DNA from: an uncultured Bacilli bacterium
Lineage (GTDB): Bacteria > Bacillota_I > Bacilli_A > RF39 > UBA660
NCBI GenBank assembly: GCA_948479395.1
Contig: CAOLUI010000021.1
Location: 1-18,932, forward strand
Length of the DNA: 18,932 bases
Direction of reading: 5' to 3'
Below, piece after piece: positions 1-7,606 of the stretch (its first letter is position 1; each line of letters opens with the position of its first letter). Under the pieces are notes generated by a model that saw only the letters and a program-made list of their open reading frames with translations, was not told the DNA's origin and did no database searches. A program made the translations under genes and the position numbers.

Positions 1-50
1 AGGAGGGTATTCTTTAGTTTTTTATTCTTATTAAAACTTTTTAGTTTCAT
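1..50 (-). CDS. 5' end of an unidentified gene (partial)
   Basis: Sixteen codons plus two bases of an open frame start at an ATG (48-50) and leave the window at base 1. The peptide is short and Lys/Asn-rich, beginning MKLKSFNKNKK. An AGGGAG ribosome binding site (56-61) lies 5 bases before the ATG, and an extended -10 box (77-85) lies 26 bases before it, the same arrangement as other genes in this window. Too little is visible to assign a family. The gene is downstream of and co-oriented with trxB. Confidence 0.5.
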   Translation of the reverse strand, partial: MKLKSFNKNKKLKNTL

Positions 51-76
51 TTTTTCTCCCTCTTTCTATTATCTAA

Positions 77-85
77 ATTATAGCA
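77..85 (-). promoter_or_regulatory. extended -10 promoter of the left-edge gene
   Basis: On the minus strand this reads TGCTATAAT, a perfect -10 with a TGn extension. I see no good -35. It sits between the trxB stop and the partial gene at the left edge. The same nine bases recur in front of the gene at 9877. Confidence 0.5.
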
Positions 86-122
86 TACTTTTTTAGATTT
101 TATAGAAAAAATAAAATTTATT

Positions 123-1016
123 TTACCTAAAATTTTTCGATATATTTATCGCCGCCACAGCTCCATCACTCGCCGCTGTAACTAACTGATAAACATCCTT
201 TTTTATTGCATCTCCAACAGCATAAATGCCAGGTATTTTTGTTTCAAAATTCTTATTAACTTTAATATAACCATTTTTATCGGCAATATTTAAATCTTTT
301 ATAAAATTTATATTAGGTTCAAAACCAATATAAACAAATAAACCTTCAACTTTTAATATTTCTTGATGATTTATTTCAATACTACTAAGATTCCCATTTT
401 CCTCTTCTAAAGACGTAATTTCACTATTCCAATAATATTCAATATTTTCTTTTTTATTTAACTCTTCTATTAAAGAATTATCGGCTTTAAAACTATCTTT
501 CCGATGAATTAAATAGACTTTTTTTCCTAAATTAGATAAATAAATCGCTTCTTCGACTGCACTATTTCCTCCCCCGACAACAGCTATTACTTTATTTTTA
601 TATAAAGCCCCATCACATAAGGCACAATTACTTATTCCATGACCTAGCAATTCTCTTTCCTTTTTAAGTCCTAAAGCTCTTCTCTTTCTGCCTGTAGCAA
701 TAATAATATTTTTAGCCTTAAACTTTTCCTTATCGGACTCTATTACCTTCATTTCTCCTTTAACAATAATTCTTTTAACTTCTAATATTTTATAAGGAAT
801 TTTCATTTGATTAATCGATTCAAATAATTTAAAAGATAGATCAGGACCACTAATCTCACCTAAGCCTGGATAATTATTAATCGTATTAATTTTATTTGTT
901 AAACCACCTGGCATTTCTTTTTCCAACATTAAAACATTTAAACCACTATTTTTAGCATAAATAGCTGCCGATATTCCTGCTATTCCCATTCCAATAACGA
1001 TCAAATCATATTTCAT
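123..1016 (-). CDS. trxB: Thioredoxin-disulfide reductase
   Basis: FAD- and NADPH-dependent flavoprotein that reduces thioredoxin in the cytoplasm. The 297 residues show the family order: an N-terminal FAD Rossmann motif (GMGIAG, from residue 9), the redox pair Cys131-A-L-Cys134 within CALCDG, the NADPH-binding GGGNSA (148-153) with HRKD at 171-174, and the C-terminal GDA (268-270) that contacts FAD. The usual bacterial redox motif is CATC, so CALC is a mild variant. The HRKDSFKAD stretch replaces the usual HRRDxFRA but keeps the basic residues that favour NADPH. The ATG is 11 bases after the lgt stop, and its AGGAG (1024-1028) overlaps that stop codon, so it is the second gene of an lgt-trxB operon. 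This order is also seen in other Bacillota. A membrane-anchored thioredoxin-like protein is encoded at 17943-18521, but nothing here links the two directly. Confidence 0.93.
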   Translation of the reverse strand: MKYDLIVIGMGIAGISAAIYAKNSGLNVLMLEKEMPGGLTNKINTINNYPGLGEISGPDLSFKLFESINQMKIPYKILEVKRIIVKGEMKVIESDKEKFKAKNIIIATGRKRRALGLKKERELLGHGISNCALCDGALYKNKVIAVVGGGNSAVEEAIYLSNLGKKVYLIHRKDSFKADNSLIEELNKKENIEYYWNSEITSLEEENGNLSSIEINHQEILKVEGLFVYIGFEPNINFIKDLNIADKNGYIKVNKNFETKIPGIYAVGDAIKKDVYQLVTAASDGAVAAINISKNFR

Positions 1017-1027
1017 TTATAGTCTCC

Positions 1028-1840
1028 TTAAAATTTAATTTTATCTCCCACTTGTTCTTTATATAAATCTTCAAATTTACTCTTTTTTCCAATTTTCATA
1101 ATCAAACCTATTCCCAATATAAATAAGCCAACTGATACTAATTGAGCAGCTTTAAAACCAGCAAACATTAAAGAATCAGTTCTAAAAGACTCAATAAAGA
1201 AACGTCCTACACTATACCAAATAAAATATAATGCTGTTAAATGACCTACCTTCAAATATTTATATTTTCTCACAACCAACAAAACTAAAACTCCTAATAA
1301 ACACCATAACGATTCATATAAAAAAGTTGGTTCATAATATACGCCATTAATATACATTCCATTAATAATAAAATCCGGAATATGTTTTTGTTGCAAAGCT
1401 AAAAGAGTCGTTGCCCCTCCATGCGCTTCTCCATTAAAAAAGTTCCCCCATCTTCCTATAGCTTGTCCTAATAATAAAGATATAGAAACCATATCTGTTA
1501 CTTTTAAAACTCGAACATCATATCTCTTACAATATACAATTAATGTAAGAATTCCTGCAATTAATCCCCCATGGATAGCTAATCCACCTTCCCAAATTTT
1601 TAAGATACTTATCGGATCATTTAAATACATTTTATAATTAAAAATAACATAATAAACTCTCGCCCCAATAAAACCAAAAATAATTACCCAAAAAGCCATA
1701 TTAAATAAAAAATCTTTAGCATAATCATATTTTTTTCCTTCTTTTATCAATAACCCAATTCCAAGAATTACTGCTATTAATAAAATTACAGAATACCAGC
1801 GAACTTCCATTCCAAAAATCTCTATCATAACGGGATTCAT
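1028..1840 (-). CDS. lgt: Phosphatidylglycerol-prolipoprotein diacylglyceryl transferase
   Basis: Integral membrane enzyme that moves the diacylglyceryl group of phosphatidylglycerol onto the lipobox Cys of prolipoproteins, the first step of lipoprotein maturation. The 270 residues contain about seven hydrophobic segments. Conserved Lgt features are HGG at 90-92 (His equivalent to E. coli His103), the signature GRWGNFFNGEAHG at 129-141 (Arg130, Asn133, Glu138), YEPTFLYES at 169-177, and GRFFIESFR with Arg213 near the C-terminus. Length is typical. The ATG at 1838-1840 is preceded by GGAG and a close TATAAT. It is the first gene of the lgt-trxB pair. Upstream genes are separated by a terminator at 1905-1946. 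Confidence 0.95.
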   Translation of the reverse strand: MNPVMIEIFGMEVRWYSVILLIAVILGIGLLIKEGKKYDYAKDFLFNMAFWVIIFGFIGARVYYVIFNYKMYLNDPISILKIWEGGLAIHGGLIAGILTLIVYCKRYDVRVLKVTDMVSISLLLGQAIGRWGNFFNGEAHGGATTLLALQQKHIPDFIINGMYINGVYYEPTFLYESLWCLLGVLVLLVVRKYKYLKVGHLTALYFIWYSVGRFFIESFRTDSLMFAGFKAAQLVSVGLFILGIGLIMKIGKKSKFEDLYKEQVGDKIKF

Positions 1841-1859
1841 TTAACCATCTCCAATTTTA

Positions 1860-1865
1860 ATTATA
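1860..1865 (-). promoter_or_regulatory. putative -10 box of lgt-trxB
   Basis: Minus-strand TATAAT, 19 bases before the lgt ATG. No convincing -35 is seen 17 bases upstream (only TTTAAT). If used, the leader would be about 12 bases and begin almost at the ribosome binding site, as elsewhere in this window. Confidence 0.35.
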
Positions 1866-1904
1866 ACAAAATATTATTTTAGATTAAAGATTATTTTTTC
1901 AAAA

Positions 1905-1946
1905 TAAAAAAACACTATTAAATAATATTTTAAAAAATTTTAGTGT
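1905..1946 (-). terminator. Rho-independent terminator after the 308-aa gene
   Basis: The minus strand reads ACACTA (1941-1946 complement), an AT-rich interior, then TAGTGT (1912-1917 complement), followed by a T-rich run (1905-1911). It starts 14 bases after the stop codon of the gene at 1961. The stem is only 6 bp plus weak internal A-T pairing. Confidence 0.6.
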
Positions 1947-1960
1947 CTTTTAACTTACTT

Positions 1961-2887
1961 TTATCTCTTTAAATTACTATCTTCTAAAAACGTATTAGAT
2001 GGTAATAAATTTCTTTCTTTCACTAATTTTTCCATTGCTTCTTTAGTTTTAGGATTATATATTCCTTCAATTTCTCTATTAACCCATTTATAGTATTTAT
2101 CCCTTTCTTCTAAAGACAAATCATCTATTGAAAAATTTAAAGAAGGATTTTTTTCTCTTAACTTAACAACATCATCTACTGTCTTACCCAAAACTAAATC
2201 ACCATGTAAACGAATTGCATCATGATTCCAAGATAGTCTATCAATATGTTCTCCATTTAGCTTTACTCTACAACCAGCACTATTTCCAATAAAACTATCG
2301 CCAAAGTGAACATATACTTTTGCACTCCCCAGATCATACTCTCTTTTCGTAACAATACTCTTATGATATCTAAAACCACTATAAAATAAATGATATTGGG
2401 CTAGACCTTTTGCTGACTCTAAAGTTTGATTATACCAATTAAAATAACGCTCATTTATAATTTCTTCTATTCCATTAGTATCAAATACATAATTCCTCAT
2501 CTGAAAAAATACCATATAATTATTTGGTTTCAAATATCCAGGCTGATCTGCTTCACCAATAGAAGCACTAAACTCAGCAAAAATATAATTATTATTTTCA
2601 TCAATAGAAAAACTATAACCATATTCATATAAATCATCATTAATACCAGCTAACTTAACATTTCCATGTTCATCTACTGAAACTAAATAACCTAATAAAA
2701 ATTGCATCGAATCAGTTAAATTTTTAAAAACATTATTGTTTTTCATTCTTCCATATTCTTTTTGACATATTTCCCATATTTTATAGACAATATTTGAAGC
2801 CGGATTTTCTAAAATTTGAACATTTATCTTTTTCTTTTTTAAATAATTTACTATCATTTGGTCATATTCATTCATATTTTTTTCCAT
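1961..2887 (-). CDS. Unknown 308-aa protein behind a poly-G promoter
   Basis: I do not recognise the family. The chosen start is the ATG at 2885-2887, because AGGAG (2896-2900) lies 8 bases upstream. A GTG at 2894-2896 is in frame but overlaps that ribosome binding site, so it cannot be the start it serves. The protein has no signal peptide and no membrane segment and is rich in charged and aromatic residues. A Lys-rich helix comes first (about 10-25). The middle holds many aromatic strand-like stretches (about 85-200, with segments such as YGYSFSIDENNNYIFAEFSA). A polar C-terminus includes SWNHDAIRLHGDLVLGK and ends with LEDSNLKR. It is probably a soluble cytoplasmic protein. It is monocistronic, with its own promoter and terminator. 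The promoter carries a G10 tract in its spacer, so expression may vary from cell to cell. Confidence 0.8.
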   Translation of the reverse strand: MEKNMNEYDQMIVNYLKKKKINVQILENPASNIVYKIWEICQKEYGRMKNNNVFKNLTDSMQFLLGYLVSVDEHGNVKLAGINDDLYEYGYSFSIDENNNYIFAEFSASIGEADQPGYLKPNNYMVFFQMRNYVFDTNGIEEIINERYFNWYNQTLESAKGLAQYHLFYSGFRYHKSIVTKREYDLGSAKVYVHFGDSFIGNSAGCRVKLNGEHIDRLSWNHDAIRLHGDLVLGKTVDDVVKLREKNPSLNFSIDDLSLEERDKYYKWVNREIEGIYNPKTKEAMEKLVKERNLLPSNTFLEDSNLKR

Positions 2888-2907
2888 TTTTACCACTCCT
2901 TAGCCAA

Positions 2908-2938
2908 ATTATAACCCCCCCCCCTGTTTAAAAGTCAA
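2908..2938 (-). promoter_or_regulatory. Promoter with a G10 tract in its spacer (possible phase variation)
   Basis: Minus strand: -35 TTGACT (2933-2938), a 19-base spacer (2914-2932) containing ten consecutive G, then a perfect -10 TATAAT (2908-2913). The start codon of the 308-aa gene is 20 bases further on, with AGGAG between. G10 is the longest G/C run in this AT-rich window. A 19-bp spacer is longer than the 17-bp optimum, so loss of one or two G would be expected to strengthen the promoter. The motifs and lengths are read directly. Variation of the tract is inferred by analogy with the poly-G spacer of Neisseria porA and the poly-A spacer of Mycoplasma hyorhinis vlp genes. Confidence 0.75.
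2915..2924. repeat. C10/G10 homopolymer tract
   Basis: Ten consecutive C on the plus strand. Such tracts change length readily by slipped-strand mispairing. A second, shorter C6 run follows at 2981-2986, also flanked by a TTAA-like sequence. Confidence 0.95.
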
Positions 2939-3014
2939 TAAAAAACTATTACAAAATTAATAATATACAATACATGTTAACCCCCCAAGAAAATGAATAA
3001 TTTGATAATTATGT

Positions 3015-3054
3015 TAAAAAAAGAGCAATATTTTACTCCAAAATAAATACTCTT
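3015..3054 (-). terminator. Rho-independent terminator of the uvrA operon
   Basis: The minus strand has AAGAG (3050-3054 complement) pairing with CTCTT (3021-3025 complement). An inner TATTTT/AAAATA helix surrounds a short loop, and a T7 run follows. It begins six bases past the stop codon of the gene at 3060, with no other gene before the poly-G promoter. Confidence 0.7.
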
Positions 3055-3059
3055 ATAAA

Positions 3060-3464
3060 TTAAAAATTATAACTTTCTAAAATATCTCCATCTTCATTAT
3101 AAATTGTGGCATCAACATTTGCCATATACAAAAATTGGAAATCTGGATTATCAAGTGTATATCCAGCCTCTATCGCCCAATCAAATTCATCAATCACTAC
3201 TTGTTTCACTTTTATATTATCACTATCATCAATTAATTCACAGTTGATTCTTATCCAATTTTCACCATCATAAGCAACTATACAAACATGGTTATTTTTT
3301 TTTATTTGTTTAGATACATTTTTTTCTTTATTTGTAATTACATATATTTTATTACCAACCATAATCGGATCCCCAAAAGGTCTGCAACTTGGTTTGTTCC
3401 CATCAATTGTCGATATAAAATTTACTTGCGTATTCTCTTTTAAAAATTTAAATGTTTCATTCAT
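3060..3464 (-). CDS. Pyridoxamine 5'-phosphate oxidase-fold FMN-binding protein
   Basis: A 134-residue protein matching the small split-barrel flavoproteins of the PNPOx-like superfamily. It shows the typical order: an N-terminal helix (MNETFKFLKENTQ), a strand with Asp-Gly (STIDGNKPSCRPFGDP, about 18-33) where these proteins contact FMN phosphate, a second strand pair (KIYVITNKEKNVSKQI), a core strand (HVCIVAYDGENWIRINCEL), and a C-terminal helix with an ALDNPDFQFLYM-like segment. The exact substrate cannot be read. Members of this type are often annotated as general stress or flavin/F420-type reductases rather than true PdxH. The start is 15 bases after the uvrA stop with AGGAAGAGG (3472-3480) upstream, so it is co-transcribed with uvrA. 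The shared job, if any, is unknown. Confidence 0.8.
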   Translation of the reverse strand: MNETFKFLKENTQVNFISTIDGNKPSCRPFGDPIMVGNKIYVITNKEKNVSKQIKKNNHVCIVAYDGENWIRINCELIDDSDNIKVKQVVIDEFDWAIEAGYTLDNPDFQFLYMANVDATIYNEDGDILESYNF

Positions 3465-3479
3465 CTTTAAACCTCTTCC

Positions 3480-6290
3480 TTATAAAAATTTTTTTAAAAA
3501 TTTTCCGGTATATGATTCTTTATTTTTTATTAATTCTTCTGGCGTACAAGTATCAATAATAGTTCCGCCACCATCTCCCCCTTCAGGACCTAAATCAATA
3601 ATATAATCAGCAACCTTAATCACATCTAAATTATGTTCAATTACAATTACCGTATCCCCATTATCAACAATTCGATTTAGTATTACTAATAATTTTTTAA
3701 TATCATCGCTGTGTAAACCAGTTGTTGGCTCATCTAATATAAATAAACTCTTACCAGTTGGCTTCTTTTGTAATTCTTTAGCTAATTTTACTCTTCCCGC
3801 TTCTCCGCCAGAAAGCGTTGGCGCTCCTGCCCCTAATTCTACATAAGAAAGCCCTACATCCATCATGACATCTAGTTTACTCTTTATTTTTGGAACATTT
3901 TCAAAAAACTTGACAGCTTCTTCTACACGCATCTTTAAAACTTCTGCAATATTTTTTCCTTTAAACTTAATATTTAACGTATCTCTATTATAACGTGTTC
4001 CTTTACAAACATCACACGGAACATAGACATCTGGTAAAAAGTGCATCTCAATTTTCTTTACACCATCACCATAACAAGCCTCACATCTTCCGCCTTTAAC
4101 ATTAAAAGAAAATCTTGATTTATCAAATCCCCGCATTTTACTTTCCTTCATCTCGGCAAAAAGATTTCTAATATCATCAAAAACTCCTACATAAGTTGCT
4201 GGATTACTTCTAGGTGTTCTACCAATTGGATCTTGAGATATTTGAATAACCTTATCAATATTATCTAAACCCTTTATTCTTTTATATTTTCCAGGAATTA
4301 CTTTTGATTTAGGATATAAATTTTTAAATACTGCTTTATAAATAATTTCATTTACCAAAGAACTTTTACCTGAACCTGAAACTCCCGTAACACACACAAA
4401 TTTTCCTAAAGGAATTTTAATATCAATATTTTTCAAATTATGTTCACTTGCCCCTATTACTTCTAAATATTTACCATTTCCTTTTCTTCTTTTAGTTGGA
4501 ACATCGATTTTTTCTATTCCCGCTAAATATTTACCTGTTAAAGAATTCTTATTTTTAATAATTTCTTTAGGAGTACCAGCTGCAACTATCTCTCCCCCAT
4601 TTCTTCCAGCTCCAGGACCAATATCCACTAAATAATCCGCTTCTAACATAGTATCTGTATCATGTTCAACTACTACTAATGTATTTCCTAAATTAACCAT
4701 TTCCTTTAAAGAATTAATTAATTTATCATTATCTCTTTGATGTAGTCCAATACTCGGTTCATCCAAAACATATAATACTCCACTTAATTTACTGCCAATC
4801 TGTGTAGCAAGTCTAATTCTTTGCAACTCACCACCAGATAAAGTTCCCGCCATTCGATCAAGTGTAATATAATCAAGTCCCACATTTGTTAAAAACTCTA
4901 ATCTACTCTCAATCTCTTTTAAAATTAAACGACTTATCTCTCTTTGTTCCTCATTTAATTTTAAATTTTTAATAAATTCCAACAACTTACCAATACTCAT
5001 CTGCGTCATTTCATAAATATTCTTTTTATTAATAAATACGTTTAAAACACTTGATTTAAGTCTTGCCCCATGACACTCAGGACACTCTACTTCCATCATA
5101 TAATTATCTAACCATTCTCTAATCCATGTACTAGATGTTTCAATATATCTTCGTTCTAAATTCGTAATAATACCTTCAAAATAACTCTTTGAAAATCTTT
5201 TATTCCCATTTTTCGAAGTATATTCAAAATTTAATTCATCAGGACTTCCAAACAACACAATATTTTTCTCTTTTTTCGTTAATTTCTTAAAAGGCTTATT
5301 CATATCAATTTTATAATAATCACAAGTCGTTTTCACCTCAGTATAAAAAATATTAGCATCATCACTCATTGTTGATATAGCACCTTCATTGATCGATAAA
5401 TTAGCATCTGGGATAAGTAATTCTTGCGAAATAGAAGTTTTAAATCCTAATCCTTTACACTCGGGACAAGCTCCAAATGGAGCATTAAAAGAAAACATTC
5501 TAGGCTCTAGATCAGGCAAAGAATAATTACATTTAATACAAGCAAATTTTTCACTCCATAAATACTCTTCTCCATCAATTATTTTAATTAAAACCATTCC
5601 ATCTGCTAATTTAGTTGATGCTTCTATCGCTTCAAAAACTCTTCCTCTTTCTTCTTCTTTTAAAACTATTCTATCAACAACAACATCTATAACATCTTTT
5701 ATATTCTTTTCTAAATTAATTTCTTCATCTAAAGTATGAATTTCACCATTAATTCGAACTCTTGTAAATCCCTGCTTTCTTAAATCATCTAATAAATCTT
5801 GATGCATTCCTTTTTCTCCTCGAACAACTGGAGCCATTATTTCTAATTTAATGCCTTCAGAAAAAGCCATCACTTTGTTAGTCATCTCTTCAATACTTTG
5901 ATGAGTAATAGCTTCGTGATGGACCGGACAAAATGGAGTTCCAATTCTCGCATACAAAAGCTTTAAATAATCATATATTTCCGTTACTGTTCCAACAGTA
6001 CTTCGTGGATTATTATTTGTGGTCTTTTGTTCTATTGCAATACTTGGACTTAACCCTTCTATTGAATCAACATCTGGTTTATCTGAACCTCCTAAAAATT
6101 GTCTTGCATAAGATGATAAACTCTCCACAAATCTTCTTTGACCTTCAGCATAAATTGTATCAAAAGCTAAACTACTTTTCCCTGATCCAGATACCCCAGT
6201 CATAACGATCAATTTATTCTTAGGTAAATCTAAATCCACATTCTTTAAATTATTCTCTCTAGCGCCCCTTATAACAATTTTATCATTCAT
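3480..6290 (-). CDS. uvrA: Excinuclease ABC subunit A
   Basis: DNA-damage recognition ATPase of nucleotide excision repair, acting with UvrB and UvrC. The start is the ATG at 6288-6290 (936 residues), behind GAGG. An upstream in-frame extension of 15 codons lacks a ribosome binding site and overlaps the promoter. NBD1 has Walker A GVSGSGKSS (32-40), signature LSGGELQR and Walker B LYVLDEPSIGLH. A C-x2-C...C-x2-C zinc module follows CIKC/CPECKG, and another CPECHG pair occurs. NBD2 has GVSGSGKSSL, the PIGRTPRSNPATY block, a zinc module CEACYGDG...CDVCKG, and Walker B LFILDEPTTGLH. Length and order are typical. One oddity is that the NBD2 signature reads LSGGEAGR where nearly all UvrA have LSGGEAQR (codon GGA). 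No LexA/DinR-type operator is evident. Confidence 0.97.
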   Translation of the reverse strand: MNDKIVIRGARENNLKNVDLDLPKNKLIVMTGVSGSGKSSLAFDTIYAEGQRRFVESLSSYARQFLGGSDKPDVDSIEGLSPSIAIEQKTTNNNPRSTVGTVTEIYDYLKLLYARIGTPFCPVHHEAITHQSIEEMTNKVMAFSEGIKLEIMAPVVRGEKGMHQDLLDDLRKQGFTRVRINGEIHTLDEEINLEKNIKDVIDVVVDRIVLKEEERGRVFEAIEASTKLADGMVLIKIIDGEEYLWSEKFACIKCNYSLPDLEPRMFSFNAPFGACPECKGLGFKTSISQELLIPDANLSINEGAISTMSDDANIFYTEVKTTCDYYKIDMNKPFKKLTKKEKNIVLFGSPDELNFEYTSKNGNKRFSKSYFEGIITNLERRYIETSSTWIREWLDNYMMEVECPECHGARLKSSVLNVFINKKNIYEMTQMSIGKLLEFIKNLKLNEEQREISRLILKEIESRLEFLTNVGLDYITLDRMAGTLSGGELQRIRLATQIGSKLSGVLYVLDEPSIGLHQRDNDKLINSLKEMVNLGNTLVVVEHDTDTMLEADYLVDIGPGAGRNGGEIVAAGTPKEIIKNKNSLTGKYLAGIEKIDVPTKRRKGNGKYLEVIGASEHNLKNIDIKIPLGKFVCVTGVSGSGKSSLVNEIIYKAVFKNLYPKSKVIPGKYKRIKGLDNIDKVIQISQDPIGRTPRSNPATYVGVFDDIRNLFAEMKESKMRGFDKSRFSFNVKGGRCEACYGDGVKKIEMHFLPDVYVPCDVCKGTRYNRDTLNIKFKGKNIAEVLKMRVEEAVKFFENVPKIKSKLDVMMDVGLSYVELGAGAPTLSGGEAGRVKLAKELQKKPTGKSLFILDEPTTGLHSDDIKKLLVILNRIVDNGDTVIVIEHNLDVIKVADYIIDLGPEGGDGGGTIIDTCTPEELIKNKESYTGKFLKKFL

Positions 6291-6315
6291 CCTAAATACC
6301 TCACTTGCGTTAATT

Positions 6316-6346
6316 ATTCTACCACAAAAGTACAAAATTATTGCAA
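6316..6346 (-). promoter_or_regulatory. Promoter of uvrA
   Basis: Minus strand: -35 TTGCAA (6341-6346), 19-base spacer, extended -10 TGGTAGAAT (TAGAAT at 6316-6321). The uvrA ATG is 25 bases downstream. The long spacer is offset by the TGn extension. Confidence 0.5.
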
Positions 6347-6384
6347 AATTAGTATAGCATATATTTGTTCGCTTTTCAATAATT

Positions 6385-7572
6385 TTAATTCTTAACTAAA
6401 GTTTTTCTTTGATCCACTAAATTTTTAACAAGAACATAATGAATAATTGCTAAAACAAAAGCCGGCATTACATATATACGAAGACTCCAATTAAATACCA
6501 TTCCACATAAAAACACACCAACTGAATTACCAATTAAAGCTGTACAATACTTTAAAACCGTTAAAAGTAAAGAATACTTTTCTGAAACATTATTAATAAA
6601 GTAACCACTAAAAATAAATTCATAAGGACAATCTGTTAATAACAAGTAAACTATCATAATAAAAAATACTACTAGATTATTAGTTATTAACACCAAAAAA
6701 TATAAAATAATTCTCATCCCATATTTAAAAAATACATTTATATGATCGTTTTTAAATCTTAGCTTTTTAACTATTAGCATTGCTAAAAAATTAGAAATAA
6801 TTCCTATACCTAATATTAAATAACTAGCGATATTAGAAGAAAAATTTAACTTAGCAGTTAAAATTAAAAGCGGAAGACCCCATACTGAACTCCAAATCAT
6901 TGATCCCATCATATTATGAATAAAATATAAATAAATACATTTATTGTTATTAAAATACTTAATCGCTTCTTTTATATTTAAATTTTCTTTCAAAGTATTT
7001 TGAGAAATTTTTGTTAAAATCAATACACTAAAAGCTAAAAAACTAAATATAATCGCTAGCAATAAACAAGTATTATAATTAAATACTTTATTAAAAAAAG
7101 ATCTCCCTATTAAATAAGAAACCAATAAAAAACCTAATTTACTACTTAAAGATTCTACAAAATTTTTCTTTGTATATAATATATCATCTTTAGTTAAACT
7201 CATCATCAAAGGATAGACACTTGCTACTATTAACTGGGTAAAAGCAATATCAAAAAACATTAAAAACTTTAACCAAAAAATCATTTTACTATTATTTAAA
7301 AATATTAAAAAACTTTCAATAATAATTTTAATTGCTAATGAAAAAAGAATGCCTTTTTTTATTTTATCTGCTGAAACTTTTATTGTAAAAAAGAAAAGTA
7401 ATAGAACTGTTACAATATAAGATACACTTATTACATGACTTATCTCTTGTGTAGATAAGCCATTATAATCAAGCCATAATTCTCGGTAATTATCAAAAAC
7501 CCCAATAGAAAAACCAAATAATGCCAAAAATAACAACACAAAAAAACATTTGTTATCCTTCAACCTCTTCAC
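6385..7572 (-). CDS. MFS-like multi-pass permease
   Basis: A 395-residue protein of about twelve hydrophobic segments spread evenly over the chain, with short basic loops (for example KKLRFKND between the later segments). This layout fits the major facilitator superfamily. The N-terminal segment LFLALFGFSIGVFDNYRELW and a polar region in the middle (about 190-210, KISQNTLKENLNIKEAIKYF) resemble the usual split into two six-helix halves. The substrate cannot be deduced. The start is a GTG (7570-7572), supported by AGGTG seven bases upstream. It follows the SDR gene by 34 bases and may be read both from that gene and from its own extended -10 (TGATATACT). No strong terminator is seen after its stop. 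Confidence 0.65.
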   Translation of the reverse strand: MKRLKDNKCFFVLLFLALFGFSIGVFDNYRELWLDYNGLSTQEISHVISVSYIVTVLLLFFFTIKVSADKIKKGILFSLAIKIIIESFLIFLNNSKMIFWLKFLMFFDIAFTQLIVASVYPLMMSLTKDDILYTKKNFVESLSSKLGFLLVSYLIGRSFFNKVFNYNTCLLLAIIFSFLAFSVLILTKISQNTLKENLNIKEAIKYFNNNKCIYLYFIHNMMGSMIWSSVWGLPLLILTAKLNFSSNIASYLILGIGIISNFLAMLIVKKLRFKNDHINVFFKYGMRIILYFLVLITNNLVVFFIMIVYLLLTDCPYEFIFSGYFINNVSEKYSLLLTVLKYCTALIGNSVGVFLCGMVFNWSLRIYVMPAFVLAIIHYVLVKNLVDQRKTLVKN

Positions 7573-7590
7573 TATTCTTCACCTAATAAT

Positions 7591-7599
7591 AGTATATCA
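7591..7599 (-). promoter_or_regulatory. extended -10 before the permease gene
   Basis: Minus-strand TGATATACT, a TGn-extended -10, 18 bases before the GTG start and within the 34-base gap after the SDR stop. No -35 is evident. Confidence 0.4.
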
Positions 7600-7606
7600 T
7601 ATTATA

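Noticed and set aside
100..130. Possible terminator after trxB
   Set aside because: A weak A/T-only palindrome near the stop is followed by T, but with no G-C pair. In this composition it is not distinguishable from chance.
2426..2632. Plus-strand open frame of 68 codons
   Set aside because: It lies wholly opposite the 308-aa gene, has no ribosome binding site, and its composition is that of the complementary strand of a real gene.
5933..6205. Plus-strand open frame of 90 codons
   Set aside because: It lies opposite the conserved N-terminal region of uvrA, with no motif and no ribosome binding site. It is a shadow of uvrA.
6291..6384. SOS (LexA/DinR) box before uvrA
   Set aside because: I looked for GAAC-N4-GTTC and saw only an isolated CGAAC, with no paired half-site at the right distance.
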